NCBI RefSeq assembly: GCF_014197265.1
Contig: NZ_JACIFH010000001.1
Coordinates: forward strand, 248,001-312,000
DNA length: 64,000 nt
Origin: Microbacterium invictum
Lineage (GTDB): Bacteria > Actinomycetota > Actinomycetes > Actinomycetales > Microbacteriaceae
Direction of reading: 5' to 3'
Made by a program: the position numbers and the translations under genes. Each line of letters begins with the position of its first letter. The stretch's first letter is position 1. The notes below the pieces were generated by a model. The model made no database searches and was not told the origin of the DNA. It saw nothing but the letters and a program-made list of their open reading frames with translations. Below, piece by piece: positions 46,697 to 55,510 of this stretch.

Positions 46697-48433
46697 TCAG
46701 ACGTCTTCGTCGCGCAGCTTCGGCAGCGGCTGCGTCTCGATGAACAGATGCTCGGCGGCATCACGCCGCTGCGCGAGCGGGAGCGACACCCGGAAGGTCG
46801 CGCCGCCGCCGCGCGTCTCGACCACCTCGATGGTGCCGTGCAGCGCGTCGACGATGGATGCCACGATCGACAGGCCCAGGCCCGAGCCGCCCGTCTCGCG
46901 CGTGCGCGAGGTGTCGGCCCGCCAGAATCGCTGGAACACCTTGTCGCGGATCTGCTCGGGCACGCCCGGGCCGTGGTCGATGACCTCGATCCATCCCATC
47001 GCGGTGGCGGCATCGACGCCCACGGCCACCTCGATGGGCGTGGCCTCAGGGGTGTAGCGCCGCGCGTTTCCGAGGAGGTTGGCCACCACCTGCCGGATCC
47101 GGTTCTCGTCGCCCAGCACGATCGGGGGACCGGTCGGCGCCATCGGCGGGGGCGGGGGCGTCGTGATCGGGGCTGTCAGCGCCACGTTCGGCGACGCGGG
47201 CGTGCGCGGCCGGCGTCGCAGCAGCGAACCGGCGATGCCGGCGATGCCCGCCCCGGAGCGTTTGGCGGCCGCGGCGTCAGGCACCACGGCGATGGTCACG
47301 GTGGTCGGCGCCGAGGACGTGCGGTCGAGGAAGGTGACCTCGCGCTCGGGCGAGGTGGCACGGGCGTCGAGCACCGCGTCGCGTGCGACCGGCACCAGGT
47401 CGATCTCGGCGACGACGAGGTCGCGGCGCTCGTCGAGGCGGGCGAGGGCCAGCAGATCCTCCACGAGCACGCCCATGCGGATCGCCTCCTTCTCGATGCG
47501 CTCCATCGCCTGCGCGGTCTGCTCGTCGCCGGAGACCGCGCCCATCCGGTACAGCTCGGCGTAGCCGCGCACGGTGACGAGCGGGGTGCGCAGCTCGTGG
47601 CTCGCGTCGCCGATGAACCGCCGCATCTGCTGCACCGTGGCATCCCGCTGCCCGAGTGCCTGATCGACACGGTCGAGCATCGCGTTGATGGCGGTCTTCA
47701 GTCGGCCGACCTCGGTGCGCGGTGAGATCTCGGTCATGCGCTGGGTGAAGTCGCCGGCGGCGATCGACATCGCGGTGTCCTCGACCTGGCCGAGCCCGCG
47801 GAAGGTCAGCGTGACCACCCACCGGGTCAGCAGTGCGGCGACGAGGATCACCACCAGCGCGAGGGCGGTGTAGATGCCGATGAAGCTCGCCACCGTCTGA
47901 TTCACCGGCGCCAGCGGCAGCGCGACCAGCTGCGTGTTGAACTCGCGGGCCCCGGCGACCTGAAGGGTGTCGACGCTGGCGTGGAACCCCGCCCCGCCGA
48001 TGCTCGACTCCAGTTCGAACGGCGAGGTGCCCTTGACGGTCGTCTCGTCGAGCGCGAACGTCTCGGGGTACACCGGTTCTGCCGGCCCGGTGCCGCCGCC
48101 GGTGGCCAGCAGCGTGCCGTCGGCGGCGTACACCGCGACGAAGAACTGCGTCGGGGTGGCGCCGTCGACCTCGGAGAACTGCGCCACGCCGTCGACGACC
48201 TCGACCTCGAAGATCGTGCTGGCGATGTCGGTGGGCACGACCTGTTGCAGGTTCTGGTCGAGCGCGGTGATCTGCGTGGTGCGCAGGAACACCATCGTGC
48301 CGATGCCCGCGGCGGCCAGGCCGATGGCGAGGACGGCCACCGTGACCCCGGTGACCTTCGCGCGCAGGCTGATGCCGCGCCACCATGCGGTGACCCGGTC
48401 GGTCTTCTTCGCGTGCGCGGCCAGGGGCGGCAT
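46697..48433 (-). CDS. sensor histidine kinase, HAMP type
   Basis: 578 aa. Two TM helices (about 25-50 and 185-205) flank an extracytoplasmic sensor. A HAMP domain, HisKA (GDASHELRTPLVTVRGY) and HATPase (NLLGNARRYTP, GSGLGLSIVASIV) follow. Between the HisKA region and the N-box there is an extra Ala/Arg/Pro-rich segment of about 45 residues (DNA about 47125-47285), ending PITTPPPPPMAPTGPP. It is 8 bp downstream of its response regulator. The signal is unknown; the pair resembles Trc/Tcr-type systems. Confidence 0.9.
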   Translation of the reverse strand: MPPLAAHAKKTDRVTAWWRGISLRAKVTGVTVAVLAIGLAAAGIGTMVFLRTTQITALDQNLQQVVPTDIASTIFEVEVVDGVAQFSEVDGATPTQFFVAVYAADGTLLATGGGTGPAEPVYPETFALDETTVKGTSPFELESSIGGAGFHASVDTLQVAGAREFNTQLVALPLAPVNQTVASFIGIYTALALVVILVAALLTRWVVTLTFRGLGQVEDTAMSIAAGDFTQRMTEISPRTEVGRLKTAINAMLDRVDQALGQRDATVQQMRRFIGDASHELRTPLVTVRGYAELYRMGAVSGDEQTAQAMERIEKEAIRMGVLVEDLLALARLDERRDLVVAEIDLVPVARDAVLDARATSPEREVTFLDRTSSAPTTVTIAVVPDAAAAKRSGAGIAGIAGSLLRRRPRTPASPNVALTAPITTPPPPPMAPTGPPIVLGDENRIRQVVANLLGNARRYTPEATPIEVAVGVDAATAMGWIEVIDHGPGVPEQIRDKVFQRFWRADTSRTRETGGSGLGLSIVASIVDALHGTIEVVETRGGGATFRVSLPLAQRRDAAEHLFIETQPLPKLRDEDV

Positions 48434-48441
48434 GCTGGCTC

Positions 48442-49134
48442 CTAGGCCGACTTGCCGACCTTCAGCATGTAGCCGAAACCGCGCTTGGTCTGGATGAGCG
48501 GCTCAGACGAGTGCGGGTCGATCTTGCGGCGCAGGTACGAGATGTAGCTCTCGACGATGCCCGCGTCGCCGTTGAAGTCGTACTCCCACACGTGATCGAG
48601 GATCTGCGCCTTGCTGAGCACCCGGTTCGGGTTGAGCATGAGGTAGCGGAGCAGCTTGAACTCGGTGGGGGACAGGTCGATCGACACGTCGCCGACCAGC
48701 ACGTCGTGGGTGTCCTGGTCCATCGTCAGCTCGCCGGCGCGGATGGCGGACTCCTCGTCGGCCTGCATGGTGCGACGCAGGATCGCCTGGATGCGGGCGA
48801 CGATCTCGTCGAGGCTGAAGGGCTTGGTGACGTAGTCGTCGCCGCCGGCGTTGAGCCCCTCGATCTTGTCTTCGGTCTCGTCCTTCGCCGTCAGGAACAG
48901 GATGGGCGCCGTGTAGCCCGCGCCGCGGAGGCGCTTGGTCACGCTGAATCCATTCATGTCGGGGAGCATGACGTCGAGGATGATGAGGTCCGGTTCTTCT
49001 TCGAGAACGGCGGAGATCGTCTGCGCGCCGTTGGAGACGGCACGGACCTGGTAGCCGGCGAAGCGAAGGCTTGTGACCAACAGGTCCCGGATGTTCGGTT
49101 CGTCGTCCACGACGAGGATGCGCGGTGCGGTCAT
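48442..49134 (-). CDS. OmpR-family response regulator
   Basis: 230 aa. Receiver with VVDDEP, phospho-acceptor Asp54 (LIILDVMLPD) and Lys in VTKPFS. The winged helix has DLSPTEFKLLRYL, HVWEYDFNGDAGIVESYISYLRRK and RGFGYML, the TcrX/TrcR-like branch rather than RegX3. It precedes and pairs with the kinase gene. Confidence 0.93.
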   Translation of the reverse strand: MTAPRILVVDDEPNIRDLLVTSLRFAGYQVRAVSNGAQTISAVLEEEPDLIILDVMLPDMNGFSVTKRLRGAGYTAPILFLTAKDETEDKIEGLNAGGDDYVTKPFSLDEIVARIQAILRRTMQADEESAIRAGELTMDQDTHDVLVGDVSIDLSPTEFKLLRYLMLNPNRVLSKAQILDHVWEYDFNGDAGIVESYISYLRRKIDPHSSEPLIQTKRGFGYMLKVGKSA

Positions 49135-49194
49135 AGGCCCATACTGGCATCCGAATCGATGCGAATGCGGGAAATCAGTCGCAATGGGCGAGGT

Positions 49195-49854
49195 TCACTC
49201 GGTCGCGTGGCGCCGCAGGGCGACGCAGCAGTAGCCGGTCCGCGGTGCGAGGACGGGGGTCCGCGTGTCGCCGGTGGCGGCGGCGAGGCCGCGCACGAGG
49301 TCGAGATTGGCGCCGCAGATGAGCGGGGTGTGCGCTCTGGCGAGGACGTGGAAGGGACAGTTGTCCAGGACCGTGTCTCCGGATGCCGCGGTGCGCGGCT
49401 CGTAGCCGCACTCCACCAGCGCGGTGTCGAGGTCGTCATGCGCGGCGCCGATGGCGGCTCCCGTCGAGAACGCCTCTTCGGACAGCGCAGCGCGCACGGC
49501 GATGCCGCGTTCCTCGGCCCGCTCGACGGCGGCGGCCAGCAGCTCGCCGGCCAGTTCGTAGTGCCGCTCGGGGAGGGTGCCGGCGATCTCGGCCGCGACG
49601 GCGCGATAGCGCTTGGCCGGCCGCCCGGCGCCGGGCCCGGAGCGGCCCGGCGGCCGCTCGAACGTCACCGTGAGAAGGCCCGCCTCGGTGAGTCGATCGA
49701 GGTGGAACGCGGCCGTGCTGCGGGGGATCCCGAGCAGCTCGGCGGCCTCGTCGCGCCCCAGGGCACGATCGATCGCCGCACGGTAGAGCCGCCGGCGGAC
49801 CGGGTCGGCGAGCGCGGCGAAGGCGGCCGCATGATTTGTCGCGACAGTGCTCAC
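49195..49854 (-). CDS. HTH regulator with C-terminal Cys motif (SufR-like)
   Basis: 219 aa from GTG 49854. The N-terminal ArsR-like winged helix (ALADPVRRRLYRA, ELLGIPRSTAAFHLDRL) is followed by a linker RPAKRYRAV. The C-terminal part has cysteines spaced DNCPFHVLAR, LICGANLDLVRGL and GYCCVAL, as in SufR-type Fe-S repressors. It is divergent from folE, across a promoter with TTGACA, so it is a likely local regulator. Ligand and cluster are inferred only. Confidence 0.82.
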   Translation of the reverse strand: MSTVATNHAAAFAALADPVRRRLYRAAIDRALGRDEAAELLGIPRSTAAFHLDRLTEAGLLTVTFERPPGRSGPGAGRPAKRYRAVAAEIAGTLPERHYELAGELLAAAVERAEERGIAVRAALSEEAFSTGAAIGAAHDDLDTALVECGYEPRTAASGDTVLDNCPFHVLARAHTPLICGANLDLVRGLAAATGDTRTPVLAPRTGYCCVALRRHATE

Positions 49855-49885
49855 ATTCCGCAGTCTATCTCTAAAAACATGAATC

Positions 49886-49914
49886 TTGACAAAAGAAGAT
49901 GCGCGACCTATCGT
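49886..49914 (+). promoter_or_regulatory. strong promoter of the pterin operon
   Basis: TTGACA (49886-49891), a 17-bp spacer, TATCGT (49909-49914): the best sigma-70-like promoter in the window, 28 bp before the folE start. The 46-bp stretch between it and the divergent regulator is unusually AT-rich (CTAAAAACATGAATC). Confidence 0.8.
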
Positions 49915-49941
49915 CGGCATCAGGCGAAGGGGTGGTGGGTG

Positions 49942-50532
49942 ATGTCGACCATGGTGCAGACCGGTGCGCTCCACGCCGTGACCGACGACGGGCCCATCGA
50001 CCGGGACCGCGCGATGACCGCCGTCGCCGACCTGCTGAGCGCACTCGGTCGCGATGTCGCGAGCGAGGATCTGGCAGACACGCCCCGGCGCGTCGTCGAC
50101 GGGTTCATCGAGATGCTGACGCCGCGGCCGTTCACCATGACCACCTTCGCGAACGACGCGGCCTACGACGAGGTCGTGGTCGTCCGCGACATCGCGTTCG
50201 CCTCGATCTGCCGGCACCATCTGCTGCCGTTCCGCGGAACGGCCACCGTCGGCTACCTGCCCGGCACGCGTCTGGTCGGCCTGTCGAAGCTCGCCCGCAT
50301 CGTCGCCTTCCACGCCCGCGACCTGCAGGTGCAGGAAGACCTGACGGCGCAGATCGCACGCACGCTCGAAGACGAGCTCGCGCCGCGCGGCGTGGGTGTC
50401 GTCATCGAGGCAGAGCACCTGTGCATGTCGATCCGCGGCGTGCAGGCGGCGGGCGCCACGACGGCGACCGCGCTGTTCCGCGGGGAGCTCGCAGGCGACG
50501 CCGTCCGGCAGGCGAGGTTCCGGCCGGTCTGA
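49942..50532 (+). CDS. folE: GTP cyclohydrolase I
   Basis: Converts GTP to 7,8-dihydroneopterin triphosphate. The protein is 196 aa. Zinc ligands Cys90 and His93 (ICRHHLLPF) and Cys161 (EHLCMSIRG); GLSKLARIV is the core helix. First gene of a four- or five-gene operon. It is not in the usual folE-folP-folB-folK order, so a canonical copy may exist elsewhere. The start was set at ATG 49942, before MSTMVQTG. Confidence 0.93.
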   Translation: MSTMVQTGALHAVTDDGPIDRDRAMTAVADLLSALGRDVASEDLADTPRRVVDGFIEMLTPRPFTMTTFANDAAYDEVVVVRDIAFASICRHHLLPFRGTATVGYLPGTRLVGLSKLARIVAFHARDLQVQEDLTAQIARTLEDELAPRGVGVVIEAEHLCMSIRGVQAAGATTATALFRGELAGDAVRQARFRPV

Positions 50533-50549
50533 GATCCGAGGAGGTCACG

Positions 50550-51770
50550 ATGTCGCACATGCTCATCATCGGGGGAGGGCTCGCCGGCGGAACGGCGGCG
50601 GCCACCCTGCGGCGCGAGGGATTCGACGGCGACGTGACACTCGTCGCGGACGAGGCGCATCCGCCGCACCAGCGCCCGCCGCTGTCGAAGGGGTTCCTCG
50701 CCGGTAAGGAGGGGATGGATGCCGTGATCCTGCATCCCGACGAGTGGTATGCCGATCGCGGCATCCACCTGCGCACCGGCGTGGCCGCGACCGGGCTCGA
50801 CCCGGACGCGCACACCGTCGCGCTCGCCGACGGGTCGGAGCTCACGTACGACGCGGTGCTGCTGGCGACCGGCGCGTCGCCGCGGAGGCTGCCCATCCCC
50901 GGCCACGATCTGGCCGGCGTGCACACGCTGCGACGGATCGAGGACTCCGAGAGCCTCGCCGCCGCGCTGCGCGACGGCGGGAAGCGCCTCGTGCTGATCG
51001 GCTCGGGCTGGATCGGCATGGAGGTCGCGGCCACCGCGCGCCAGTTCGGCAACGCGGTCACGATCCTCGAGCGCGACCCCGTGCCGCTGGCCGCGGCGGT
51101 CGGACCGCAGTTCGGCGAGATGTTCCGCGCCCTGCACGTCGAGCACGGCGTCGACCTGCGCACCTCGGTCGGCGTGGAGCGCATCACCGGCGGGGACCGG
51201 GCGGACGGAGTCGTCGTCGACGGCGAGACCGTCCCGGCCGACCTCGTCCTCATCGGCGTCGGCGCGGTGCCCAACACGGCGCTCGCCGAGGTGGCCGGGC
51301 TGCGGATCGACAACGGCATCCTCGTCGACGCCCGGCTGCGCACGAGCGCGCCGGATGTCTACGCCGCCGGTGACGTCGCGAACCCCTACCACCCCGTGAT
51401 CCAGCGGCACCTGCGCAGCGAGCACTGGGCCAACGCCCTCGGCGGCGGGAAGGTCGCCGCACGGTCGATGCGCGGCATCCACTCGACCTTCTCCGAGATC
51501 CCGTACTTCTACACCGACCAGTACGACCTCGGGATGGAGCTGTCGGGCTACCCGCCGCTGATGAGGGATGCCGAGGTGATCATCCGCGGTGACCTCGACG
51601 GCCGTGAGTTCATCGCCTTCTGGGTCGACAGCGGTCGGGTCGTGGGCGGCATGAACGTCAACGTGTGGGACGTCAACAAGGCCGTGCAGGCGCTCATCCG
51701 CGCGGGCGACCGCATCGATGCCGCGAGGCTGCGCGATCCGGCGGTGCCGCTGGCGGATCTCGTCGCGTGA
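50550..51770 (+). CDS. FAD-dependent NAD(P)H oxidoreductase
   Basis: 406 aa. It resembles ferredoxin/rubredoxin reductases: FAD motif IIGGGLAGGTAAATLR, HQRPPLSKGFL, NAD motif LIGSGWIGMEVAATA, and VYAAGDVAN for FAD. GAGGAGG lies before the ATG. Its stop overlaps the folP2 GTG. In this operon it could supply electrons to the downstream RibD_C protein or reduce a pterin; the partner is unknown. Confidence 0.88.
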   Translation: MSHMLIIGGGLAGGTAAATLRREGFDGDVTLVADEAHPPHQRPPLSKGFLAGKEGMDAVILHPDEWYADRGIHLRTGVAATGLDPDAHTVALADGSELTYDAVLLATGASPRRLPIPGHDLAGVHTLRRIEDSESLAAALRDGGKRLVLIGSGWIGMEVAATARQFGNAVTILERDPVPLAAAVGPQFGEMFRALHVEHGVDLRTSVGVERITGGDRADGVVVDGETVPADLVLIGVGAVPNTALAEVAGLRIDNGILVDARLRTSAPDVYAAGDVANPYHPVIQRHLRSEHWANALGGGKVAARSMRGIHSTFSEIPYFYTDQYDLGMELSGYPPLMRDAEVIIRGDLDGREFIAFWVDSGRVVGGMNVNVWDVNKAVQALIRAGDRIDAARLRDPAVPLADLVA

Positions 51771-52669
51771 GTGACGTGGCTGCGGCGACGGCGACTGCGA
51801 CCACGCTCGACCTGCGCGGCCGCACGCTCGAGCTGTCCTGCCACATCGCGGTCATGGCGATCGTCAACCGCACACCCGACTCGTTCTACGACCACGGCCG
51901 CACCGACTCGCTCGACGCCGCCGTCGCCGCCGGGCTCGCGGCCGCCGACGCCGGTGCCGACATCGTCGATGTCGGGGGAGTGAAGTTCGCCCCCGGGCCG
52001 CCGGTGTCGATCGATGAGGAGATCGCCCGCGTCGTCCCCGTCGTGGCGGCGCTCGCGCCTCGCGTGCCGGTGTCCGTCGACACGTTCCATCCCGAGGTCG
52101 CGCAGGCGGCGATCGCTGCCGGCGCGGCGATGATCAACGACACGACCGGTCTGTCGAACCCCGCGATGGCCGACGTCGTCGCCGGAAGCGGCGCGGCGAT
52201 CGTGATCGCGCACAGCCTCGCGACGCCGCGCACGCAGCACCCGCTGCCGCAGTACGACGACGTCGTCGACGAGGTGCGGGAGTTCCTGCGCGCACAGGTC
52301 GCGCTCGCGCGGGAGCGCGGGGTGCCGACCGACCGGATCGTCATCGACCCGGGCCACGACCTCAACAAGAACACGCGGCACTCACTCGAGCTGACGCGCC
52401 GGCTGGCCGAGTTCGCCGACCTCGGCATGCCGATGCTGGTGGCCCTGTCGAACAAGGACTTCGTGGGCGAGGCGCTGGGCCGTGAACCCGACGACCGGAT
52501 GCCGGGGTCGCTGGCCGCGGCCGTCTTCTGCGCCCTGCAGGGCGCGCGGATCGTGCGGGCGCACAACGTCCGTGAGACCGTGGACGCCATGCGGATGGTG
52601 GAGGCGATCGTGGGCTGGCGTGAGCCCGCATGCGAACGGCACAACACCCGGCCGGAGGGGAACACATGA
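51767..52669 (+). CDS. folP2: FolP2-type dihydropteroate synthase homologue
   Basis: 300-aa pterin-binding TIM barrel. Pterin-site residues look conserved: Asn34 and Asp38 (VNRTPDSF), Asp105, Asn124 (INDTTG), Asp194 (DPG), Lys230 and Arg264-Ala-His266. The p-aminobenzoate loop, normally GGESTRPG, reads DVGGVKFAPG at 68-77. This matches mycobacterial FolP2, which has been reported to lack dihydropteroate synthase activity. GTG start overlaps the reductase stop; the TGA overlaps the next ATG. Confidence 0.87.
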   Translation: MSDVAAATATATTLDLRGRTLELSCHIAVMAIVNRTPDSFYDHGRTDSLDAAVAAGLAAADAGADIVDVGGVKFAPGPPVSIDEEIARVVPVVAALAPRVPVSVDTFHPEVAQAAIAAGAAMINDTTGLSNPAMADVVAGSGAAIVIAHSLATPRTQHPLPQYDDVVDEVREFLRAQVALARERGVPTDRIVIDPGHDLNKNTRHSLELTRRLAEFADLGMPMLVALSNKDFVGEALGREPDDRMPGSLAAAVFCALQGARIVRAHNVRETVDAMRMVEAIVGWREPACERHNTRPEGNT

Positions 52670-53376
52670 TGCCGGCACGGACCGGGCTGCGCGCGGCCTA
52701 TGCGCTGCCCGATCGCGCGACCCCGCGCATCCGCATGAACTTCGTCGAGAGTCTCGACGGCGCCGTGACCCTCGCCGGGCGCAGCGGCGGGCTCGGCGGC
52801 CAGACCGATCGCGTGCTCATGCAGGTGCTGCGCGCCATGGCCGACGTGGTGCTCATCGGCGCCGGCACCGTCCGCGCTGAGGGCTACGGCGGCATCCGCG
52901 TCGCCGGTGACGATGCCGCGTGGCGCCTCGAGAACGGGCTCTCTCCGCAGCCGCGGCTCGCCGTGGTGTCGCACGACCTCGACCTCGACCCGGGGCACCC
53001 CGTCTTCGCCGACGCCGAGTCGCGGCCGCTGCTGATCACGCATGCCGGGGCGCCGCCGGGCAGGCGCGAAGAACTGTCGCACGTCGCCGATGTGGTCGTC
53101 GCGGGCGCGGCATCCGTCGACCTGATCGAGATGCGCGACGAACTCGCACGGCGGGGCATGCCGCAGATCCTGTGCGAGGGCGGACCGCATCTGTTCGGCT
53201 CGCTGCTGGATGCCGGTGTCGTCGACGAAGTCTGCGTGACCCTCGCCCCGCGCCTGATCGGCGGGCGGGCCGGGCGGATCGTGCAGGGCGCCGGCGAGGC
53301 CGACCGGCACGGGCAGCTTGCGGGGGTGCTCACCGACGACGAGGGGTACGTGTTCCTGCGGTACCGGACGCGATGA
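52666..53376 (+). CDS. RibD C-terminal/dihydrofolate reductase-like reductase
   Basis: 236 aa. A stand-alone RibD_C domain with a DHFR fold: RMNFVESLDGAVTLAGRSGG, LIGAGTVRAEGYG, and LCEGGPHLFGSLLDAGVVDE. There is no deaminase domain, so it is not riboflavin RibD. Next to FolE and FolP2 it may reduce a pterin. GGAGGGG precedes two adjacent ATGs (52666, 52669); the first overlaps the folP2 stop. Confidence 0.86.
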   Translation: MMPARTGLRAAYALPDRATPRIRMNFVESLDGAVTLAGRSGGLGGQTDRVLMQVLRAMADVVLIGAGTVRAEGYGGIRVAGDDAAWRLENGLSPQPRLAVVSHDLDLDPGHPVFADAESRPLLITHAGAPPGRREELSHVADVVVAGAASVDLIEMRDELARRGMPQILCEGGPHLFGSLLDAGVVDEVCVTLAPRLIGGRAGRIVQGAGEADRHGQLAGVLTDDEGYVFLRYRTR

Positions 53377-53414
53377 CGAGCGCTGCCCGCGAGAACTTCG
53401 GCGAAGATAGAGGC

Positions 53415-54461
53415 ATGACGACACCGCCCCCTGTGCCGCCCGTGGCCATGCCGCCCGTCGCAGCGCCGCGGCCGCCCGCGCCGCGCCCGCTGCCGGCCGA
53501 TGCGACCGTCGGAGGGCTCGCGTTCCACCGGCTGCTGTTCGCGCGCCGCCGCTCGGGCTGGTGGACGCCTCTCGTGGTCGGTGCGCTGGGTGTCGCGATC
53601 TATTTCGCCTTCCTGGTCGTCATCTTCGTCGGCATCCTGATCGCGACGCTGGCGTCTCCCGCCGCCGGCGAGTGGCTGCTGACGATCGGCACCGACGTCA
53701 GCTTCGACCTCGCCGACCCGGCGATGCTCGTGCTGCTGCTCGGCTCGATCGTGCTGATGCTGCCCGCCTACGTGCTCGCCTCGCTCATCGTCAACGGGCG
53801 GCGGCTCGGGCTGATCTCGTCGGCCGCGGGGCGGCTGCGCTGGGGATGGATGCTGCTGTGCACCGCCGCGGCCGCTGTCGTCGCCCTGGTGCTCACAGCG
53901 CTGTCGGCGCTGCTGCCCACCGACGAGGTCGTCGACACGACCGGCACGATCATGCAGCCCGCCGAGAACCCGATGTTCCTGTGGAGCCTGCTCATCATCC
54001 TGCTCATCGTGCCCCTGCAGTGCGCCGCGGAGGAGTACGTCTTCCGCGGATACCTGCAGCAGGCCATCGGGCGCTGGCTCCGGCATCCACTCTTCGCGAT
54101 TCTGCTCCCCGTGCCGCTGTTCGTCCTGGGCCACCTCTACGACCCACTCGGGCAGCTCAGCGTCGGGGTGTTCGCCGTCGTGGCCGGCTGGCTGACCTGG
54201 CGCACCGGCGGGCTCGAGGCGGCGATCGCGCTGCACGTCGTCAACAACCTGCTGGCCTTCCTGCTGGCGCTGTTCGGGCTGGGCGACATCAACGCCACGT
54301 CTCCCGGTGTCACGAGCTTCGTGTGGTCGACGGTCGTCGTGCTCGCCTACGCGGGGGGCGTGGAGTGGCTGTTCCGCCGGCGCGCGCTCGGGCGGACGCT
54401 GGTGCTCACGCCGGTCGCGCCGCAGGCGAATCCGGTCCCGGCGCCGGTGCATCCCGGCTGA
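53415..54461 (+). CDS. CPBP intramembrane metalloprotease
   Basis: 348 aa. A Pro-rich N-terminus is followed by about eight TM helices. CPBP motifs: EEYVFRG around residue 206, FVLGHLYD and HVVNN. Roles of the family include prenyl-protein processing and bacteriocin immunity; the substrate here is unknown. An in-frame ATG at 53373 overlaps the upstream stop (ATGA) and would add 14 residues; 53415 is preceded by GAAGAT-N6, so both remain possible. Confidence 0.84.
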   Translation: MTTPPPVPPVAMPPVAAPRPPAPRPLPADATVGGLAFHRLLFARRRSGWWTPLVVGALGVAIYFAFLVVIFVGILIATLASPAAGEWLLTIGTDVSFDLADPAMLVLLLGSIVLMLPAYVLASLIVNGRRLGLISSAAGRLRWGWMLLCTAAAAVVALVLTALSALLPTDEVVDTTGTIMQPAENPMFLWSLLIILLIVPLQCAAEEYVFRGYLQQAIGRWLRHPLFAILLPVPLFVLGHLYDPLGQLSVGVFAVVAGWLTWRTGGLEAAIALHVVNNLLAFLLALFGLGDINATSPGVTSFVWSTVVVLAYAGGVEWLFRRRALGRTLVLTPVAPQANPVPAPVHPG

Positions 54462-54469
54462 GCTCGCGT

Positions 54470-55018
54470 TCAGCCCCGCAGGCAGCCGCGCACCGCGATC
54501 GCCACGGTCGGGCGCAGCGCGGCGTCCGGGGCGACGGTGAGACGGTTGAGAATCAAGCCCGCGCTGACGGCGAGCAGCGACCGCGCCGCGGCATCCGGAT
54601 CCTCCGCGCCGAACGCGGTGAGCAGCTCCCGCGCCCACGCCTCGAAACGTGCGCGCTGCGCCTGCAGAGGGCCGTGGGCCTCGCCCCCCGCGGTCATCTC
54701 GAGGAACAGGGCGTATCGGGCCCGGGTGCGCACCGCGTGGTGTCCGGTCGCGTCCTCGATCAGCGCGGTGAGGGTATCGATCAGGTCGTCGACGGTCTGT
54801 GCCGGCGTCGTGGCCGCGGTCAGGTCGGCGCGTTCCTGCTCGGCGATCCAGTCGATGACGCCGGTGAGCAGCGCGTCGCGGGAGCGGAACCAGTTCGACG
54901 TGGAACCCCGGGGCAGCTCCGCCTCGGCGTCGACCCGGGCATGGGTGAGTGCGCGGACCCCCTGCTCGCCGACGAGTCGCACGGCGGCGGTGAGGGCGCG
55001 GTCGCGGGTCGTGGCCAT
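54470..55018 (-). CDS. TetR-family repressor
   Basis: 182 aa. N-terminal HTH (AVRLVGEQGVRALTHARVDAEAELPRG, then STSNWFRSRDALL). The C-terminal ligand domain resembles TetR_C proteins with LFLEMTAGG. It is divergent from the membrane protein at 55088 and very likely represses it, and itself, through the two dyads between them. Confidence 0.9.
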   Translation of the reverse strand: MATTRDRALTAAVRLVGEQGVRALTHARVDAEAELPRGSTSNWFRSRDALLTGVIDWIAEQERADLTAATTPAQTVDDLIDTLTALIEDATGHHAVRTRARYALFLEMTAGGEAHGPLQAQRARFEAWARELLTAFGAEDPDAAARSLLAVSAGLILNRLTVAPDAALRPTVAIAVRGCLRG

Positions 55019-55040
55019 GGCTCGACGATAGCAGTCGATT

Positions 55041-55081
55041 ACTACGAATGTAGTGACAAGGCACTATAAACGTAGTATTCT
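55041..55081 (+). promoter_or_regulatory. promoter with two TetR-type operators
   Basis: ACTACGAATGTAGT (55041-55054) and ACTATAAACGTAGT (55063-55076) are two dyads 22 bp apart. They overlap -35 GTGACA (55053-55058) and -10 TATTCT (55076-55081), which have a 17-bp spacer. TATTCT is 6 nt before ATG 55088. Confidence 0.8.
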
Positions 55082-55087
55082 GCGGCC

Positions 55088-55510
55088 ATGGGGTACGTGG
55101 TGCTGGGAGCCTGGGTGATCCAGGCCATCGTCGGGGCGATCCTGCTCGGCGAGTGGCTCCGTCACGCCCGTGGCGCAGGCCGTGGCCCGCTGCTCGTGCA
55201 TATCTCGCTGGTCGTCCTCTATCTCGCCCCCTGGGTGGCTTTCGTCGTCACGGGTGCCGCCTGGTGGGCGTGGATCGCGGTGGCCGTGCTGACGGTCGCC
55301 CTCTCATTCGGCGACGTCATGATGGTCCGGCGTGCGCGCCGGCTGCAGGGGCGGACCAGACCCGGCATGCGCGACTACGGAGGTGCGATCGGCATGGTCT
55401 TCACCGGCAAGATGCCGCGGCGCGTCGTGTTCCATGCTCTGCTCGCCCCGGTGGTCTACTTCGGGTCGCTCGGGCTCGCGATCGCGGCGACCGTCGCCCC
55501 GGCATCCTGA
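55088..55510 (+). CDS. four-TM membrane protein under TetR control
   Basis: 140 aa with four predicted TM helices (about 3-22, 36-56, 60-80 and 115-135) and a basic cytoplasmic loop (MVRRARRLQGRTRPGMRD). No family recognised. The divergent TetR gene and twin operators suggest a role in response to a small molecule. Confidence 0.8.
   Translation: MGYVVLGAWVIQAIVGAILLGEWLRHARGAGRGPLLVHISLVVLYLAPWVAFVVTGAAWWAWIAVAVLTVALSFGDVMMVRRARRLQGRTRPGMRDYGGAIGMVFTGKMPRRVVFHALLAPVVYFGSLGLAIAATVAPAS

Noticed and set aside
52666..53376. Bifunctional riboflavin enzyme RibD
   Set aside because: Only the reductase half is present; there is no deaminase domain and no rib genes nearby.
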